From Cycas panzhihuaensis (Eukaryota > Cycadophyta): DNA of 64,000 nt. The stretch is from contig CM041465.1 in the NCBI GenBank assembly GCA_023213395.1, forward strand, positions 231,639,741 to 231,703,740, in the 5' to 3' direction. The number at the start of each line of letters is the position of its first letter. The first letter of the stretch is position 1. A program made the translations under genes and the position numbers. This document shows positions 32,735 to 44,645 of this stretch, in pieces. The notes under the pieces are model-generated. The model was not told the origin of the DNA, searched no databases, and saw only the letters and a program-made list of their open reading frames with translations.

Positions 32735-32935
32735 GATTCAATGAACAATTTTTTATAGTTCCCTCCACTTGACAACTTTACAACATTTATTATAGTGTTT
32801 TAATAGCTCAATCCTCAATATAGATGAATGTGTATCAAGTCCTTTTATTAATGCCTTGAGTTCAATTTTCACTTCTTCAAGCTTGACATTGCAACTATTG
32901 TAGATTTCTGGTAGGGGTTTTGAGTCTGCTGGCAT
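32735..32935 (-). pseudogene. unrecognised - strand coding remnant, upstream part, with right flank duplication
   Basis: The frame at 32753-32935 opens MPADSKPLPEIYNSC on the - strand and continues with alternating Leu/Lys/Glu text. Positions 32735-32800 duplicate 27516-27583 and, in a shifted frame, encode the same SSGGNY.KLFIES segment. So this is the N-terminal side of the reading that continues at 27599, and COP-2 split it. Confidence 0.4.
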
Positions 32936-33030
32936 TTTGATTTTTTAGTATTAATGTAGTTTTGATTTCCTTCTTAGTGCAATATTTACTCTGTTTTTCT
33001 TGTATGTGAGCTAATTTGCACCAAACTTGT

Positions 33031-33074
33031 TCTCTCTCTTTATATATATATATAGATAGATAGATAGATAGATA
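33031..33074. repeat. compound microsatellite (TC)n(TA)n(GATA)n
   Basis: A short TC run is followed by about seven TA units and then five GATA units. Confidence 0.95.
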
Positions 33075-33079
33075 AAACA

Positions 33080-36015
33080 ATGATAACTCTTTTTTATTGT
33101 TTTTGTTAAAGATATATATTATATAAACTATTATATGTTACAATGTTCTTTATATGTAATATAATTTGTATGATACATAATCGTTTAAAGGGAATTTTTC
33201 ACTCTTAAATAAGAATATTCTATTTGGATGGAATAATATAAATATATAAATATATTCTCTTTCTAAAAGAGAATATCCTTTCTTTAATTTTCTTTTTTTT
33301 CTTAAAGATTTTATAAAATTGTAACATGTATAGTATATGTTATTTGAGGTGGTGATATCATCTTATGAGACCCGACAATTTGATCTATAGCAAGAGGTGA
33401 ATCACCCGTCATAATGGGATACGTGTAGACTAAAATTGCTAGTTGTGTGCCCCTTGTTTAAAAACGTCTATGCATGTGTGTGTGTGTATTTTATTTATTT
33501 ATTTTTTCTTTATATTTTTTGAGTAAGTGACGACGGGATGCAAAAGGACATTTGCAATTTCTTATTGAATCCGATGGATGTTGACGCTAACTTTGTAGAA
33601 GATATGTATGTGAATACAAGGGAGGAGTGATATTGATGGGCATCACTCAACACGAAACCCAAGTTGCACTCTCTTATTTTTTTATTTAATATCTAATGGG
33701 TATTTCTTGAACTTCTACCTTGAGGCGTGAGCCGACTTGTGGAAACCATGAAGGTAGAGACATTTGTGTTAGTAAGTGGTGACTTGCCTGCAAACGATCG
33801 AAAATAGGTTTTGTATGCAAAGATCACATAAGTAGCAATCTTGGTATGTTTTTTTGGTGACCTTTTCACTATGTTGAATATCATATGCATACTGGGGAGA
33901 GATGGATTCCAAGTAGAAGTCTTGCTTGGGTTGCTTGGTTGTAGGTATGTATGGGGACTTTGGTGAGTAAGGTATAGACTTCCCAGTCATGTTGCTTCCT
34001 TCGTAGTTGGAGGGAGCATAGGGTCACTTCAACTTATCTCATTTACTTATTTTATTATTAATAGTTTTTCATTTTTTTTAATTGGAAGCTAATTGAGGTG
34101 ATAGTAGTTGGGTTGATGGTTCGAATAGAGCATGCTGATGCGAAAAATGCTACCTTCAATTTCCACCTAAACTAACTTGTGTGCCCAGTTTGAAATTGAG
34201 CTCACATCTGAGTCAACATTTTATGAATTAGAAAATGGGGCACTTGATCGAACAACTGTGAAGTTTGTGTTGCCTAAAAATTGTGAGATGATCAACTTTG
34301 GGGTTCAGAGAACTCGAGGGGCAAATAGATGTACAAAAAGTAAGATAAAAATTGACCTAGGTAATGAGGGACTAACTCACTACAGGGAAATACTAGCACT
34401 AGACTATCATGCCGATACTTTTTTACAAGAAAGAGGGCAAGGCCAACTAAAGGTTGTTAAGGCTATCCACTACACCAACTAAGGATTACAGAGTGGTCTC
34501 CCTCGGTATTACAGCCTCAACCCTACTATCGTGATTGTCTTCAATCTTGGCAATGAACTCCAAGGTAAACTATAAGATGCTTTGAGAAATTTCAAATAGT
34601 ATGAGCAGTGACAAGATAAAGCCTCTATGGTCTCCCTTGAGAAGACCACTCCACCGGTTGCAACTTCGCGACACATTTCTAAAGAGCAAGCATAGAGTTA
34701 GTCCATTTACTCTTTGTTACTTGTGTAGTTATTAGAATCACTTAAAAGCTCAAGTTTTTACAACTAGGTCCTAATAAGTAAAGATCACCATCACGATTGT
34801 ACCCCTATTAGGAAATTAGGCTTAGTTGGCAAAGGGTTTGAGACACTACGGGGCCCCACTTGTGCAGAAGGTCTTAGTCTAGTAACACCTTTGTAAGAGT
34901 AGTGGAACACGATTTTGACTTGATGAACGCTTAGGATATACCTGAGGATCCTAGTGGACTATGGCAGATTGATGAAGTGAAAACACTTAGATGATGATGA
35001 CTTTTTTTAGTTTCCCATAGTGACAAAAGGCACAACCAAAGACGTTAGATAAACAATGTGTGCAAACGAAAGTAGGAGGCGGCATTGAGGATCTACCGAA
35101 TTCTGAGTTAGTTAAGTGTCTATTTGTTGAATAAGAATAAAAACTTTTGTTGTTTTTTGGTATATGTTTGTGCAATGTTTTTATAGCAATGCATGTCTTA
35201 GCTCCTGCACAAGTTAGTTTAAAATTGAAATGAAAATGATGCGCAATCTAAGCACACAATGCACCTATATAAAATGTAGTTAAATGAAGCAATATTTAAC
35301 TGCTTAATCACTAGTTTTCTAGGTCAATTGAAATTGAAATTAACTACATGCAAAAGGAATAAATCCCCTTGCCTTCTAATTTATTTTATTTTAAAACGAT
35401 TGAAATGTGTATGCTTATAATTCCCCTAACCTATATGCACGTTAATGCTACTAAAATCTCTTGATAGCCTATATGAAAGTTTAGGAACTGCTTACTATCG
35501 ATTCTACATAATAATTGTAAATATTAACTTATGAAAACTATCAAAATTTCATTTCAAATCTTGCTTCCACACTAAGAAATTAAAACAACAAATGTCATCT
35601 TGATAAGTGAATAAAAGAACCCTTATTTCTTCAATGTATTTTAGTCATACTTATGCATCGAAATCTATAAAAAAATATGAAATATAAGTTCGATTCAATG
35701 TCATTAAAAAGTAACTATGATACGTAAAAATATTTCATTCAAAATCCATTGTAAAACATGTTTAAATAGTCATCACTTCCTTCTAAAATAAATTTTTTAC
35801 ACAAATATGTGCTTGCATTTATTAGCTCAAACATCCATAAAAAAATTGATCAAACATGTAGAATTGTTATGCCATAATTTCAATGAAATGACATCACATA
35901 AAATTTGAACAAAAGGTTCCATTTTTAATTGCTTAAGGATGAATGAAAGCCATTTATGGACAACATAAAACATGCTTCAATGATCAATTTTATATATAAA
36001 GAGAGCCATAAATCT
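33080..36015. other. about 2.9 kb without a recognised gene
   Basis: The stretch is AT-rich and has no LTR, RT or gag motif I can identify. The best open frame is 34177-34482 on the + strand (101 aa, from MCAQFEIELTSEST); it has no recognised domain and could be chance or a decayed gene. There is a (TG) run at about 33476-33487. The unrecognised + strand text at 34500-34980 also looks weakly coding but is full of stops. Confidence 0.5.
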
Positions 36016-36205
36016 TTCATTGGCAGGTGTACTTGTCTGAATTTTTTCCTTGTATAATGGGCATATTGCCATAAGCCCTCTCCCTAGGCAGGCGTACATC
36101 GTACAAACCTTCATTGGCAGGTGTACTTTGTCTATTTTCTTTCTCCTTGTACAACAGGCATATTGGCATAAGACCTCTCCATAGGCAAGCGTACCTTGAA
36201 CAAAT
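36016..36205. repeat. two tandem ~94-bp repeats before GYP-4 gag
   Basis: Copies start at 36016 and 36110, each with 'ttcattggcaggtgtact', then a 'ccttgta.aa..ggcatatt' block and 'ggca.gcgtac'. They lie in the leader just upstream of the GYP-4 gag ATG. Confidence 0.85.
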
Positions 36206-36208
36206 ACC

Positions 36209-37110
36209 ATGTCTTATGATCAAGAGGACCAGTCTTAACCAGATATCATCGAACTCTTGGCACAAGAGCTTCATGAACAACGACAAGATGCTCAAGATGT
36301 TCAACAAAATTTGATGACCAACACGATGACCATGTTTCTATAAATTCTGCAACAACAGACCATTCCAACAATCGTTCTAATTCAAACACCTCCTTTCAAA
36401 TTAAATGCAAAGATCAATATACTACTTTTTGAAGGCACAATGAATGCAGATAAATTAAATGCATGGCTTTGAAATCTTGAAACTTATTTCAAGACACAAC
36501 AATTCACCAAAGCACAAAAAATTATGGTTGCTGAAGTTCATATGGCAGAACAAGTTTTAACATGGTGGCAAGCTCCCTCCTGCAATCAACCTCCTATCAT
36601 ATGGGTTGATTTCAAAAATATCATATACAGTTGGTTCTACCCTTTGGGATATCTAGATGAACTCGCTACGCGTTGGCTTCATCTTTGATAGGTCTCCAAA
36701 CTGTCTATTTAGTAATACATCGATGAGTTTGTCAACCTTTCCATTCGGTTAGAAGTCTGTGACCCTGATCATATTCTTAAGTTGAAATTTGTTGTTAGAC
36801 TCTTTTCGTTTCTGCTGCATGAAATGGATCTCCTTTAGATTCCTACACTTGAAGCTACTTATCATCTTGCTCTTAAAATTGAAGACAAATTACAACGGAG
36901 GCCTCGGCCACCTATAGCACTTGCCTCATTTTCCAAAAAGGTTAATGTGCGACGACTAGCTAACACAAAGAAATATTGCTCTATCCATAAGTGTTTGGGC
37001 CACACAGACGTCAAATGTCGAGAATAACATAAATCACAAATTGTGGTCATTGAACCTCAAGCACTACCATATTTGGATGACATCATTAACATCCTTAATT
37101 TGTAGGCTCT
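36209..37110 (+). pseudogene. GYP-4 gag (broken)
   Basis: The ATG at 36209 opens MSYDQEDQS, then a stop. The frame continues through LNAKINILLFEGTMNADKLN, AEVHMAEQVLTWWQAPS and LRLEVCDPDHILKLKF-like text typical of gypsy capsid. Near 36970-37025 YCSIHKCLGHTDVKC forms a C-x3-C-x3-H-x4-C knuckle. Stops appear at about every 100 codons. Confidence 0.8.
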
Positions 37111-37149
37111 AGATCCACATATTGTGTTGATAACCACTGGATTTTTTCC

Positions 37150-37590
37150 TTCTCAGAGAGAATGACTCTTCACACAAAATTATCAAATCAGGGACTGATT
37201 AGCTCTTTGTATTATTGACAACGACAACATGAAGAATCTCATCTCTCAAACAATTATGGATTCTCTGCAATTGCCCACCAAGCCACATCCCAAACTCTAT
37301 ACTCTTGGGTGGGTAACGGCTAATGGTCATACAACAATGGTTGACAAGATCTGCATTGTCACTTTTGCTATTCTACCATTCTTGGATATAATTGATTGTG
37401 ATGTCACTCCTATGGACTGCAACTACATTCTCTTGGGATGCCCATATCAACATGATCACTGAGCATTATATGATGGTTACCATAATAGTTATATGCTTCT
37501 TAAAAATGGGAAAGCGTATAGGCCTACTTTTGTAGCTAGTGCTTCTCCATCATTGGAAATCCTACAGTCAAACTCACCGGCACATCTAAG
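37150..37590 (+). pseudogene. GYP-4 protease-like region
   Basis: The frame at 37229-37462 reads MKNLISQTIMDSLQLPTKPH, then YTLGWVTANG and CDVTPMDCNYILLGCPYQHD. The upstream residues ALCIIDNDNMKN stand where LIDSG.S.N is expected, so the active site looks altered (D-N-D-N). GYP-6 carries the homologous segment at 46560-46860. Confidence 0.7.
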
Positions 37591-37593
37591 CAA

Positions 37594-39000
37594 ATGGTAC
37601 TTTGTGTAATTCGTCAAGTTGAAAAGGAAAATTGTACTAAGATTCCACCAAAAGCAATGAGAGCTCTTTTAGATGCGTACTTTGATGTCTTTGCAAAACC
37701 TAAGGGTCTTCCTCCGATACGCGCTGTCCAACATTCCATTGATCTTGTTCTAGGGTCCCCTCATCCTAATCAAGGTCCATATTACACTACTCCACTCACC
37801 CAATTGGAGTGATAGCTTACCCAACTGATTAATGAAGGCAAATTTTAACCAAGTTGTTCCCCTTGTGGCTCTCCTACAATCCTCATTCCAAAGAAAGATA
37901 GAGTGGCGTCTATGCATTGATTACCGAGTGCTTAACAAAATCATTGTAAAAAATCGATATCCACTTCCTTGTATTAACGATTTGCTAGATCATCTCAAAG
38001 GAGCCAAATATTTTACTAAAATTGATTTGGCTTCTAGATATCATCAAGTTCGTGTTGAAGCTTGTGATACTTGGAAAACAACCTTCAAGACTCAAGGTGG
38101 CCTTTATGAATGGTTAGTCATGCCTTTTGGCTTAACCAATGCTCTTGCTTATCAATGACTTTTTTCACCCCTGTTTGGGAAAATTCGTCATGGCTTATCT
38201 TGATGACATTCTGATATTTAGCAACAATTTTAATGAGCATCTTCAACATGTCATTATTGTCATGGCTTTATCATGGAAGCATCAACTCAAAGCCAAATTC
38301 AAGAAATGCTTCTTTGTACAAAAATCTATCTCCTATCTCAGATTCATCATTGATGAGGATGGCATTCATGTTGATCTAGAAAAGGTCCGCATCATTCAAA
38401 ATTGGCCTACACCTTCTACTTTCATCGAACTCAAAAGTTTTCTTGGTACTGTCAACTTTTATAGGAAATTTATTTTCCACTTTTCTAGCATTGCACATCC
38501 TCTTAACATTCTTACTAAAAGTACCAAAAATTTTGTTTGGAATCCTTTTGCAGAAGACGCTTTTCAAAAATTCAAAATTGCCTTGTGCACTGCACCTATT
38601 CTTCACCTCCCTAACCTCACTCAACCCTTTGAACTTGACATTGATGCTTTCCAATTTGCCTTTGGTGCTATTCTTAAGTAGGGAGGACATCCAATCGCTT
38701 CACTTTCTGAAACATTTTCTCAAGCGAAGCTTCATTATATTACTTATGATGAATTTCATGCCCTCAATCAAGCCCTCTATCATTAGCGACATTTTCTCCT
38801 TGGCAAATAAACTATTATTTATATCAACCACCAACCTCTCCAATTTCTGAATTCCCAATCCAAAATCCAGAAGCACCGACATTTCAAATGGGCCTCCTAC
38901 AGTCAACAATTTCAACTTGTGATTAAATACAAAACAATTGTTTATAATGAAGTAGTTGATTTTCTCAGTTGACCTCCCATACAAACCTTAGCCACCTTCC
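37594..39000 (+). pseudogene. GYP-4 reverse transcriptase and RNase H (broken)
   Basis: Motifs in order are [20 protein letters not shown] (37905), [16 protein letters not shown] (38010), [13 protein letters not shown] (38105), then after a frame change the catalytic VMAYLDDILIFSN (38180-38220), FLGTVNFYRKFI (38440) and RNase H text TAPILHLPNLTQPFELDIDA (38590-38650). The frame at 38139-38681 (180 aa) is the longest open piece. An RNase H connection region follows to about 39000. Confidence 0.88.
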
Positions 39001-40390
39001 TAAACACTAGTTTCAATGCATATTCTAAATGGCAACATTTGTTTCCTTCTTATCACAAATTCAAACCTGTATTGGCTGCATTATTTTAGCCCACCCAAAC
39101 TAATCTAGAACCTTTTCTAGCTTATCATCTTAAAAATGGTCTCCTCTACAAACTTAACCGTCTATCTGTACTTGTTGGCACTTCATGACAACAACTACTC
39201 AAAGAGGTTTATTCTTCGACATACAACAGACACTTTGGGGCGCACAAAACACTTCAACATCTTCAATGCTATTTCTATTGGTCTTCCATGCAGAAGACAA
39301 CCGAGGATTATGTTTGATGTTGCCCTTTATGCAACCAATCCAAGCCCTCTAATTGGAAACTGGGACTTTATCAACCTTTTCCAAAATGGCAATTTTCATC
39401 CCCTGCACAAAAGACATCTTTGCTTCTTGTGCTGCCACATTATTTTTTGAACATGTCTAGACTCACTATGGCCTTCTACTCTCTATAGTTTCTGATAGAG
39501 ACAATCGTTTTCTCAGTTATTTTTGGCAATCTCTATGGAAAATGCTCGACTGCCAATTCAAAATTTCAACCTCTTTTCGTCCTCAAATTGATGGTCAAAC
39601 AGAGGTGGTTAATCGCACATTAGTACATGCACTCTGCATCTACCAGCACAACACTAAACAATGGGACTCACATCTCCATCATATACAACATAGCTATAAT
39701 TGGGCAACTCATGTTTCCATTGGCTGCTCTCCCTTTGAAGTATGTTATGGATAACGATCACTTACCCCTTATTAACTTCCACTTGTTGTTCCTTCTTCTA
39801 CCACGACTTGCGAGCAGAAAAAACAATAAAAAGCTATTTCCTTTATTGATCACATGGCTAAATTGCATTCCATGATCAAGCAAATTTTCCACCAGACATA
39901 GGCCATATATAAAGCAACTCAGTATCAACATTGCTCCAAAGCTTCTTTTCAAGTTGGCGACAAGGTTTGGCTTCATCTAGATTGCAAGAGGTCTAAGCAT
40001 CACCATAAACTTAAACCTATCTGTTTTGGTCCTTATACTATACTTCAAGCTATCAGACCAAATGCTTTTTGCCTCGACCTACCTGTTCATTTGGGCATTC
40101 ATGATGTTGTCAATGTCAGTCAACTCAAGTTAAATGAGCCACCACAACTTGAAGCTGAATTGTTGCTGCTCATGCTTTTGATAGCATTTTAGATTTTCAG
40201 CCTCTCCTTTCAGTAAACACCATTCTCAACACTCGGCAACACTGAACCAGGCTATAGATTACTACCACCTATCTCGTTGGTCGAAAAGGGACTCTACCGA
40301 CTAAAGCCAAATGGATTTCTAGAGCAGTTATCCGAGAACAATTTCCCCATCTTCAACAAAAATTAGGGCCAATTTCTTTCTAAATAAGGA
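39001..40390 (+). pseudogene. GYP-4 integrase and chromodomain-like tail (broken)
   Basis: The zinc domain shows HFGAHKTLQHLQCYFYW then C-C-P-L-C-N-Q-S-K-P (39225-39345). The core is shifted but gives FRPQIDGQTEVVNRTL (39575-39620) with the catalytic Glu, then WDSHLHHIQHSYNW and SPFEVCYG. The C-terminus gives FQVGDKVWLHLD and FGPYTILQAI (39950-40050). A degraded 'YLVGRKGTLPTKAKW' (about 40270-40315) resembles a chromodomain end, which supports chromovirus affiliation. Confidence 0.8.
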
Positions 40391-40395
40391 GGAAA

Positions 40396-40799
40396 TGATG
40401 AATATTTATATATAGTGCTAATATATATGTGTAGTCTTAATATTCATAATGTTCTTTAGGTTTTTTGTGTATCACTTAAAAGGTACTTGAGGAACTTAAT
40501 TAATAGTTAAGTATATAGATGACAATGTTCTGCGTGGAACACGTGTCCAACATACACCCAACTTAAGTTTGTATAAATATGTAAGTCATTCTTGAAGGAA
40601 ATCAATGAAGAGAGAAGTTATTCATTCCTCCTCTTACTTGACTTAGGTCTAGAATTCCTATGCATGTACAAGGCTTAAAGGTGCTTCCCTGTTTGAATTC
40701 CATGAAGAGCCAATGAGCATAAATCTGAAGGCATATCATAGTGTATCTTTCTTGTGTCCTTACCCTCGATATCCACTACACTTAGGTTACTTGCAACAC
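40396..40799 (+). repeat. GYP-4 3' LTR (~404 bp, right end approximate)
   Basis: It starts TGATGAATATT after the polypurine tract. It contains 'tgtataaatatg' (TATA-like, about 40571). The end is placed at 'acttgcaaca' because the related LTR at 44254-44629 has similar length and ends in CA, but only one copy is present, so the end may be off by some bases. Confidence 0.65.
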
Positions 40800-41639
40800 C
40801 TATGACAATTTACAACATTCTTCACATATGCAATATATCAATCATAACATTAACAACCGATATCAGTCACATAGAATGCACAAGTATTTCCTCTTTACTC
40901 ATATTTTATTAATCATCATTGAATAGAACATTGCATCACTTTCAATGTTTGGATCTCACCATTAAGCCAATGGGAGAAATGACCTTTTATTACACTTTTA
41001 CATGCTCAAAACCTGAAAGGGTACAATTTTTACAACATAACTTTTGACCTTTCATAACACGAAAACCCTAATTAACACTAATTAAGTGTTGCTTGGTATG
41101 TTTGTATGGTCGTACAACATGTCCTTTGGTCTTTTGGCACAGAACTGTCTCAAGAGACATTCACCATTTTAGAACCATCTTGTTGTAGTCAGAGTTGTCC
41201 CTACCTCATTCATGCGTTTCATTAGAACTATCCCTCGAGAGCAGTTTTTGTGACTTGTAACTGTGTCATGCATACTAGAACTGTGCTAGAATCGTTTCAC
41301 GATTATCCCATACTAGATTTGCATTAATTTCATTTGACACAACCTAGAACTGTTCTTGAAAATGTCCTTAACCATTCCCAAGTGTCCTAGAACCAATTAC
41401 ATTGCATACATCTATTCAAGGGTTCAAAAACTATTTTGAACATCCTTGTTCAATGTCGCCAAAATTTTTTGTTGCATGTTTTTTCCAAAAGTTTGATTCT
41501 GCTGGTGGGTTAACTTCCCACACTTCTTCTTGCGAGTTGCTCCTATGCCTATCCGCGCATCCCCAGGTCGTGCTACTCGATCATGTTTTCATTTATCTCC
41601 ATCACATTTTCCACTTCTGTTGTCTTGTCCCTCAGTTCT
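40800..41639. other. stretch with no gene recognised
   Basis: Phrases like 'tagaactgt' recur irregularly (41140-41390), too diverged to call a tandem repeat with confidence. An 81-aa frame at 41402-41647 has no motifs. Confidence 0.45.
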
Positions 41640-43000
41640 TGTTGTAGTTGTATTATTTGTTGTTTTTGTGGTTGCTAATTTCCCAATAATTCATCGAACC
41701 AACCATTTATTTGTTGGATTTTATCCTCAATGCTTCCCACATCTTGGGAAGTACCCTCACCTATTTTTGTTTGTCATGGTGGGGTGATATCCTTCGTGAA
41801 TTCTGTGTTAGATGCGACTATTTGTCATGTTTGCTTCCTCGCCTCCTTCTTTGGATGGTGAGGATGTGTAGTATATGTGACACCTTGGAACCATAGAATA
41901 ATACACCTCAACTAGGCGTTGACGAGCTGCCTAGTCTCTACTACATTGATGTTCATCAGAAATTTATCTGCCCATTGTTGCGATAGTTCCAATCCTTCCT
42001 CAATTTTTGCTTGGGGTGTGTAGGGATTTGGACAAACATCCCTCAACTCCTTTCATTTCTTAGAACTGAGTTTGAAATCAGGTTGCTAGGAACTCACTCC
42101 AATTTAAGTATGTTCTCTCCTACACCTCCTGGAGAATGGTGAGTATGCCAACGGGACAATAAGCATACTTCTTTTTCACCAAAGACTGGGTGACATAAAT
42201 TTTGGCTAGCCAACTCAATTCTGGGTCCAAAAAATCCTCAATTTTGATCCCTCCATTGTATGTTCCGACACCTCTTTTACATAATGCATAGATGACTTCC
42301 TCTATTTCTCCTTTCGTCCATTTTTCTCCAGCTGGGATTCTCCTATTATTAGGTAATCTTGTAATGCTTCTAATTAGGTTAGCATGTATTTCAATTCTAT
42401 CCTAATTTTCTTTCCCTAGCAAGACAATAATTTTCATTATCATGTCATCCCGGTAGAGAGGTGGTAACAACACGTAATTATTGCTGCATTAAATTCATCT
42501 TTCATTCTGGTGTAGTCATTTTGCAATTGAGGCAAATAGGATTCTTGCAATCTTAGCATCATTTAAAAAATTTTACCATAAATTGACTTGAAATATGGCT
42601 TACCAACAATTGTTTGGAAGTGGAATTTTTGGAGGGGTGTATCCTGGAACATTTTATGTGAAGACTGGCTAGAATCTCTCTTGATTCACTATTGACACCC
42701 CATTGGAACAAGCCTATTTTGTGGTTGAACTCTTCTTTTGGTCCAGAACGATTCAAAAATGACAAATTTTCATTGATTTTTGGCTTTTGTAGGATTTTAG
42801 CCATTGAACTATTCATAAAAACATTCCTTAGTTGGATGCTTTTGCGCTAGTCTTTTGGCCGCTCGTAGATGCTTTTGGGTATGCTTCTCATGTTGTAATT
42901 GGGGCCCATATGGGTTGAACACTTTCCACTCAAATTTTCATTTTTTGGCTTTTAAACTTTTATTCTTTGGCGTTAGATTTTTTGTGCCTTATCATGAAGG
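41640..43000 (-). pseudogene. GYP-5 post-pol region with decayed - strand ORF
   Basis: Downstream of GYP-5 integrase (leftwards on the - strand), frames such as 42559-42816 (85 aa, MNSSMAKILQKPKINENLSF) and shifted continuations to about 41640 (for example IEEGLELSQQWADKF) look protein-like but match no gag or pol domain I know. As in GYP-2, an extra coding region seems to follow pol. Identity is unknown. Confidence 0.35.
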
Positions 43001-44253
43001 TCATCATTAACTCTTTGTTCATAACATTTAGGAAGTGGGAACGTTGATCGCTTAAGTTCCAATGGGCACTTGAACATTGTTATAATTGTTTTGTGTAAAA
43101 ATTGTGTTGTGCTTTACGTGTCGTCATTTCATAGTGGAGTTTCATGGCATAATCTGTAGTAGCTAGTATATATCTTGCTTGAGATCTTTGTGTAGTGGGC
43201 TGTATGGGGCCAATAAAGTCAATTCCCTGCTTCTTGAATGGTGCCTGTGATAAGATTGGGTTTAGAGGCTAAAAGTTTCGATGGCAAGGTTTTCTTGCAC
43301 TCTGACAGTAATCATTTCTTTACCTAATTTTGCATAACTTCAAGGATTGATGGCCACTTGAATTTGGCATTTAGGATATTCGGGCAAGTTGCTTGTTGAC
43401 TCTCATGTCTAACCATGCCTCAAAGTGCTTGGAATATAACTTGCTCCACCTCATGTGGTGCAATACAACACCGTATAACATCATTAGGTCTAAGTTGATA
43501 GAGTTCTCCTTAGATAATCTAGTAGGGTTTTGGTTTTATGATCAAGTGTTGTTTCTCTACCATATCTAGTCTAGGTGGGATCTCACCTATCCATAAATAC
43601 CTTGGGATTCCTTCGTACCACTTAGGTGTGACTACATCCACTTTGAACAAATGGGCATCAAGAAAGTTGTCATTCACACCTATTGCCTTCTCACCATTAT
43701 CGATCCTTGATAATCGATTTGGTATTATGTGAGATTTTCCTTGTTTGACCATTATTTTGAATGCGAACTCTTGAAAAAATATCAATCATTTGTTGATTTG
43801 CCATCATAACAATGGTTTGTTAATTAGATATAGAAGGGCTTCATGGTCCACATATAATATGAATGGATTTGACAATAGATAGTGCTGAAACTTTTGCAAT
43901 GCATAAACTATCTTGAGTCCCTCTCTCTTTGCAACTATATAGTTTTGTTCTACTCAAGTCAACTTTAGGCTAGCAAATACAATAAGATGATCTATGCTCT
44001 TATCCCTTGTTTGTGCCAACATATAGCCTATTGCAAATTGTGGTGTGTCTATGTAAACGAGAAACATTTTGTTCTAATTTGGGGATCTCAATATGGGTGT
44101 GGTTGTGATAGCTTTCTTTAATGCCTTGAACGCCATTCTTTGTTCCCGTTCCCACTCCCAGTCAACATCTTTCTTGACTTGCTCTTCTAGGGGTCCTTAG
44201 ATATAGGCATAACCTTTGATGAATTATGAATAATACTTGGTCAACCCTAGAAA
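43001..44253 (-). pseudogene. GYP-5: - strand gypsy RT end, RNase H and integrase start (broken)
   Basis: From right to left: KGPLEEQVKKDVDWEWERE and MAFKALKKAITTTPILRSPN (44200-44080), RNase H text FASLKLT, VEQNYIVAKREGLKIVYALQ (about 43990-43890), then the frame at 43519-43785 with FFQEFAFKIMVKQG and HIIPNRLSRIDNGEKAIG. The integrase start follows, with KPNLITGTIQEAG-like and GPHTAHYT-like text near 43280-43190. It is cut at 44253 by the GYP-6 LTR. The spacer is nearly the same as in GYP-2 and GYP-3. Confidence 0.8.
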
Positions 44254-44629
44254 TGATGAGTATTACTCATCCTTATGTTTTGACATTATGTAGTATTGTG
44301 TGTATATTATTGTACTCATATGTGAAGTACATTTGAGTTAGTTAAATAATTAGTCAATTAGTTAGAAAGTTAAGAAGTCAGTTAGTTGGGTAGTTAAAAG
44401 GTAGTTTTTGAAGTGGATACTAAGCCCTCAATATAAATGAGAGGCCCCTTCATTGTAAACATCATCCGTGAATGTTAGTGTTCATTAGTAATCATCAGTG
44501 AGTGTGTATTTTGTGAATGTAAGCCAGGTTTCTGAGATAATAGAAGAGAATTCAATGTATTGCCTCTTTGACAATCCTTGTCTGATGGGTAACTTTTTTT
44601 GAGACTGCATTCTCCATGAATGCACATCA
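44254..44629 (+). repeat. GYP-6 5' LTR (376 bp)
   Basis: It starts TGATGAGTATT and ends TGCACATCA, four bases before the PBS. A plausible TATA-like 'atataaatgag' lies at about 44432. Confidence 0.85.
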
Positions 44630-44633
44630 ATTT

Positions 44634-44645
44634 TGGTATCAGAGC
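44634..44645 (+). other. GYP-6 primer-binding site
   Basis: TGGTATCAGAGC, the initiator-tRNA-Met type, lies just after the LTR. Confidence 0.9.

Larger units (their letters stand above)
36209..40799 (+). mobile_element. GYP-4: + strand Ty3/gypsy element, 5' LTR not found
   Basis: Gag, a CCHC-like knuckle, protease, RT, RNase H, HHCC integrase and a chromodomain-like tail follow in Ty3/gypsy order. A purine tract (AAGGAGGAAA, 40386-40395) then leads into an LTR starting TGATGAATATT. GYP-6 has the same gag-protease type and an LTR starting TGATGAGTATT, so they are one family. I could not find the GYP-4 5' LTR or PBS; the leader may be truncated. Stops occur throughout. Confidence 0.85.

Noticed and set aside
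34177-34482. Possible host gene exon (101 aa)
   Set aside because: There are no convincing splice sites, no recognisable domain, and the surrounding sequence is full of stops. Mentioned only as an unexplained open frame.
41402-41896. Overlapping small + strand frames
   Set aside because: They show no motifs, homopolymer-driven hydrophobic composition and no splice or promoter context.
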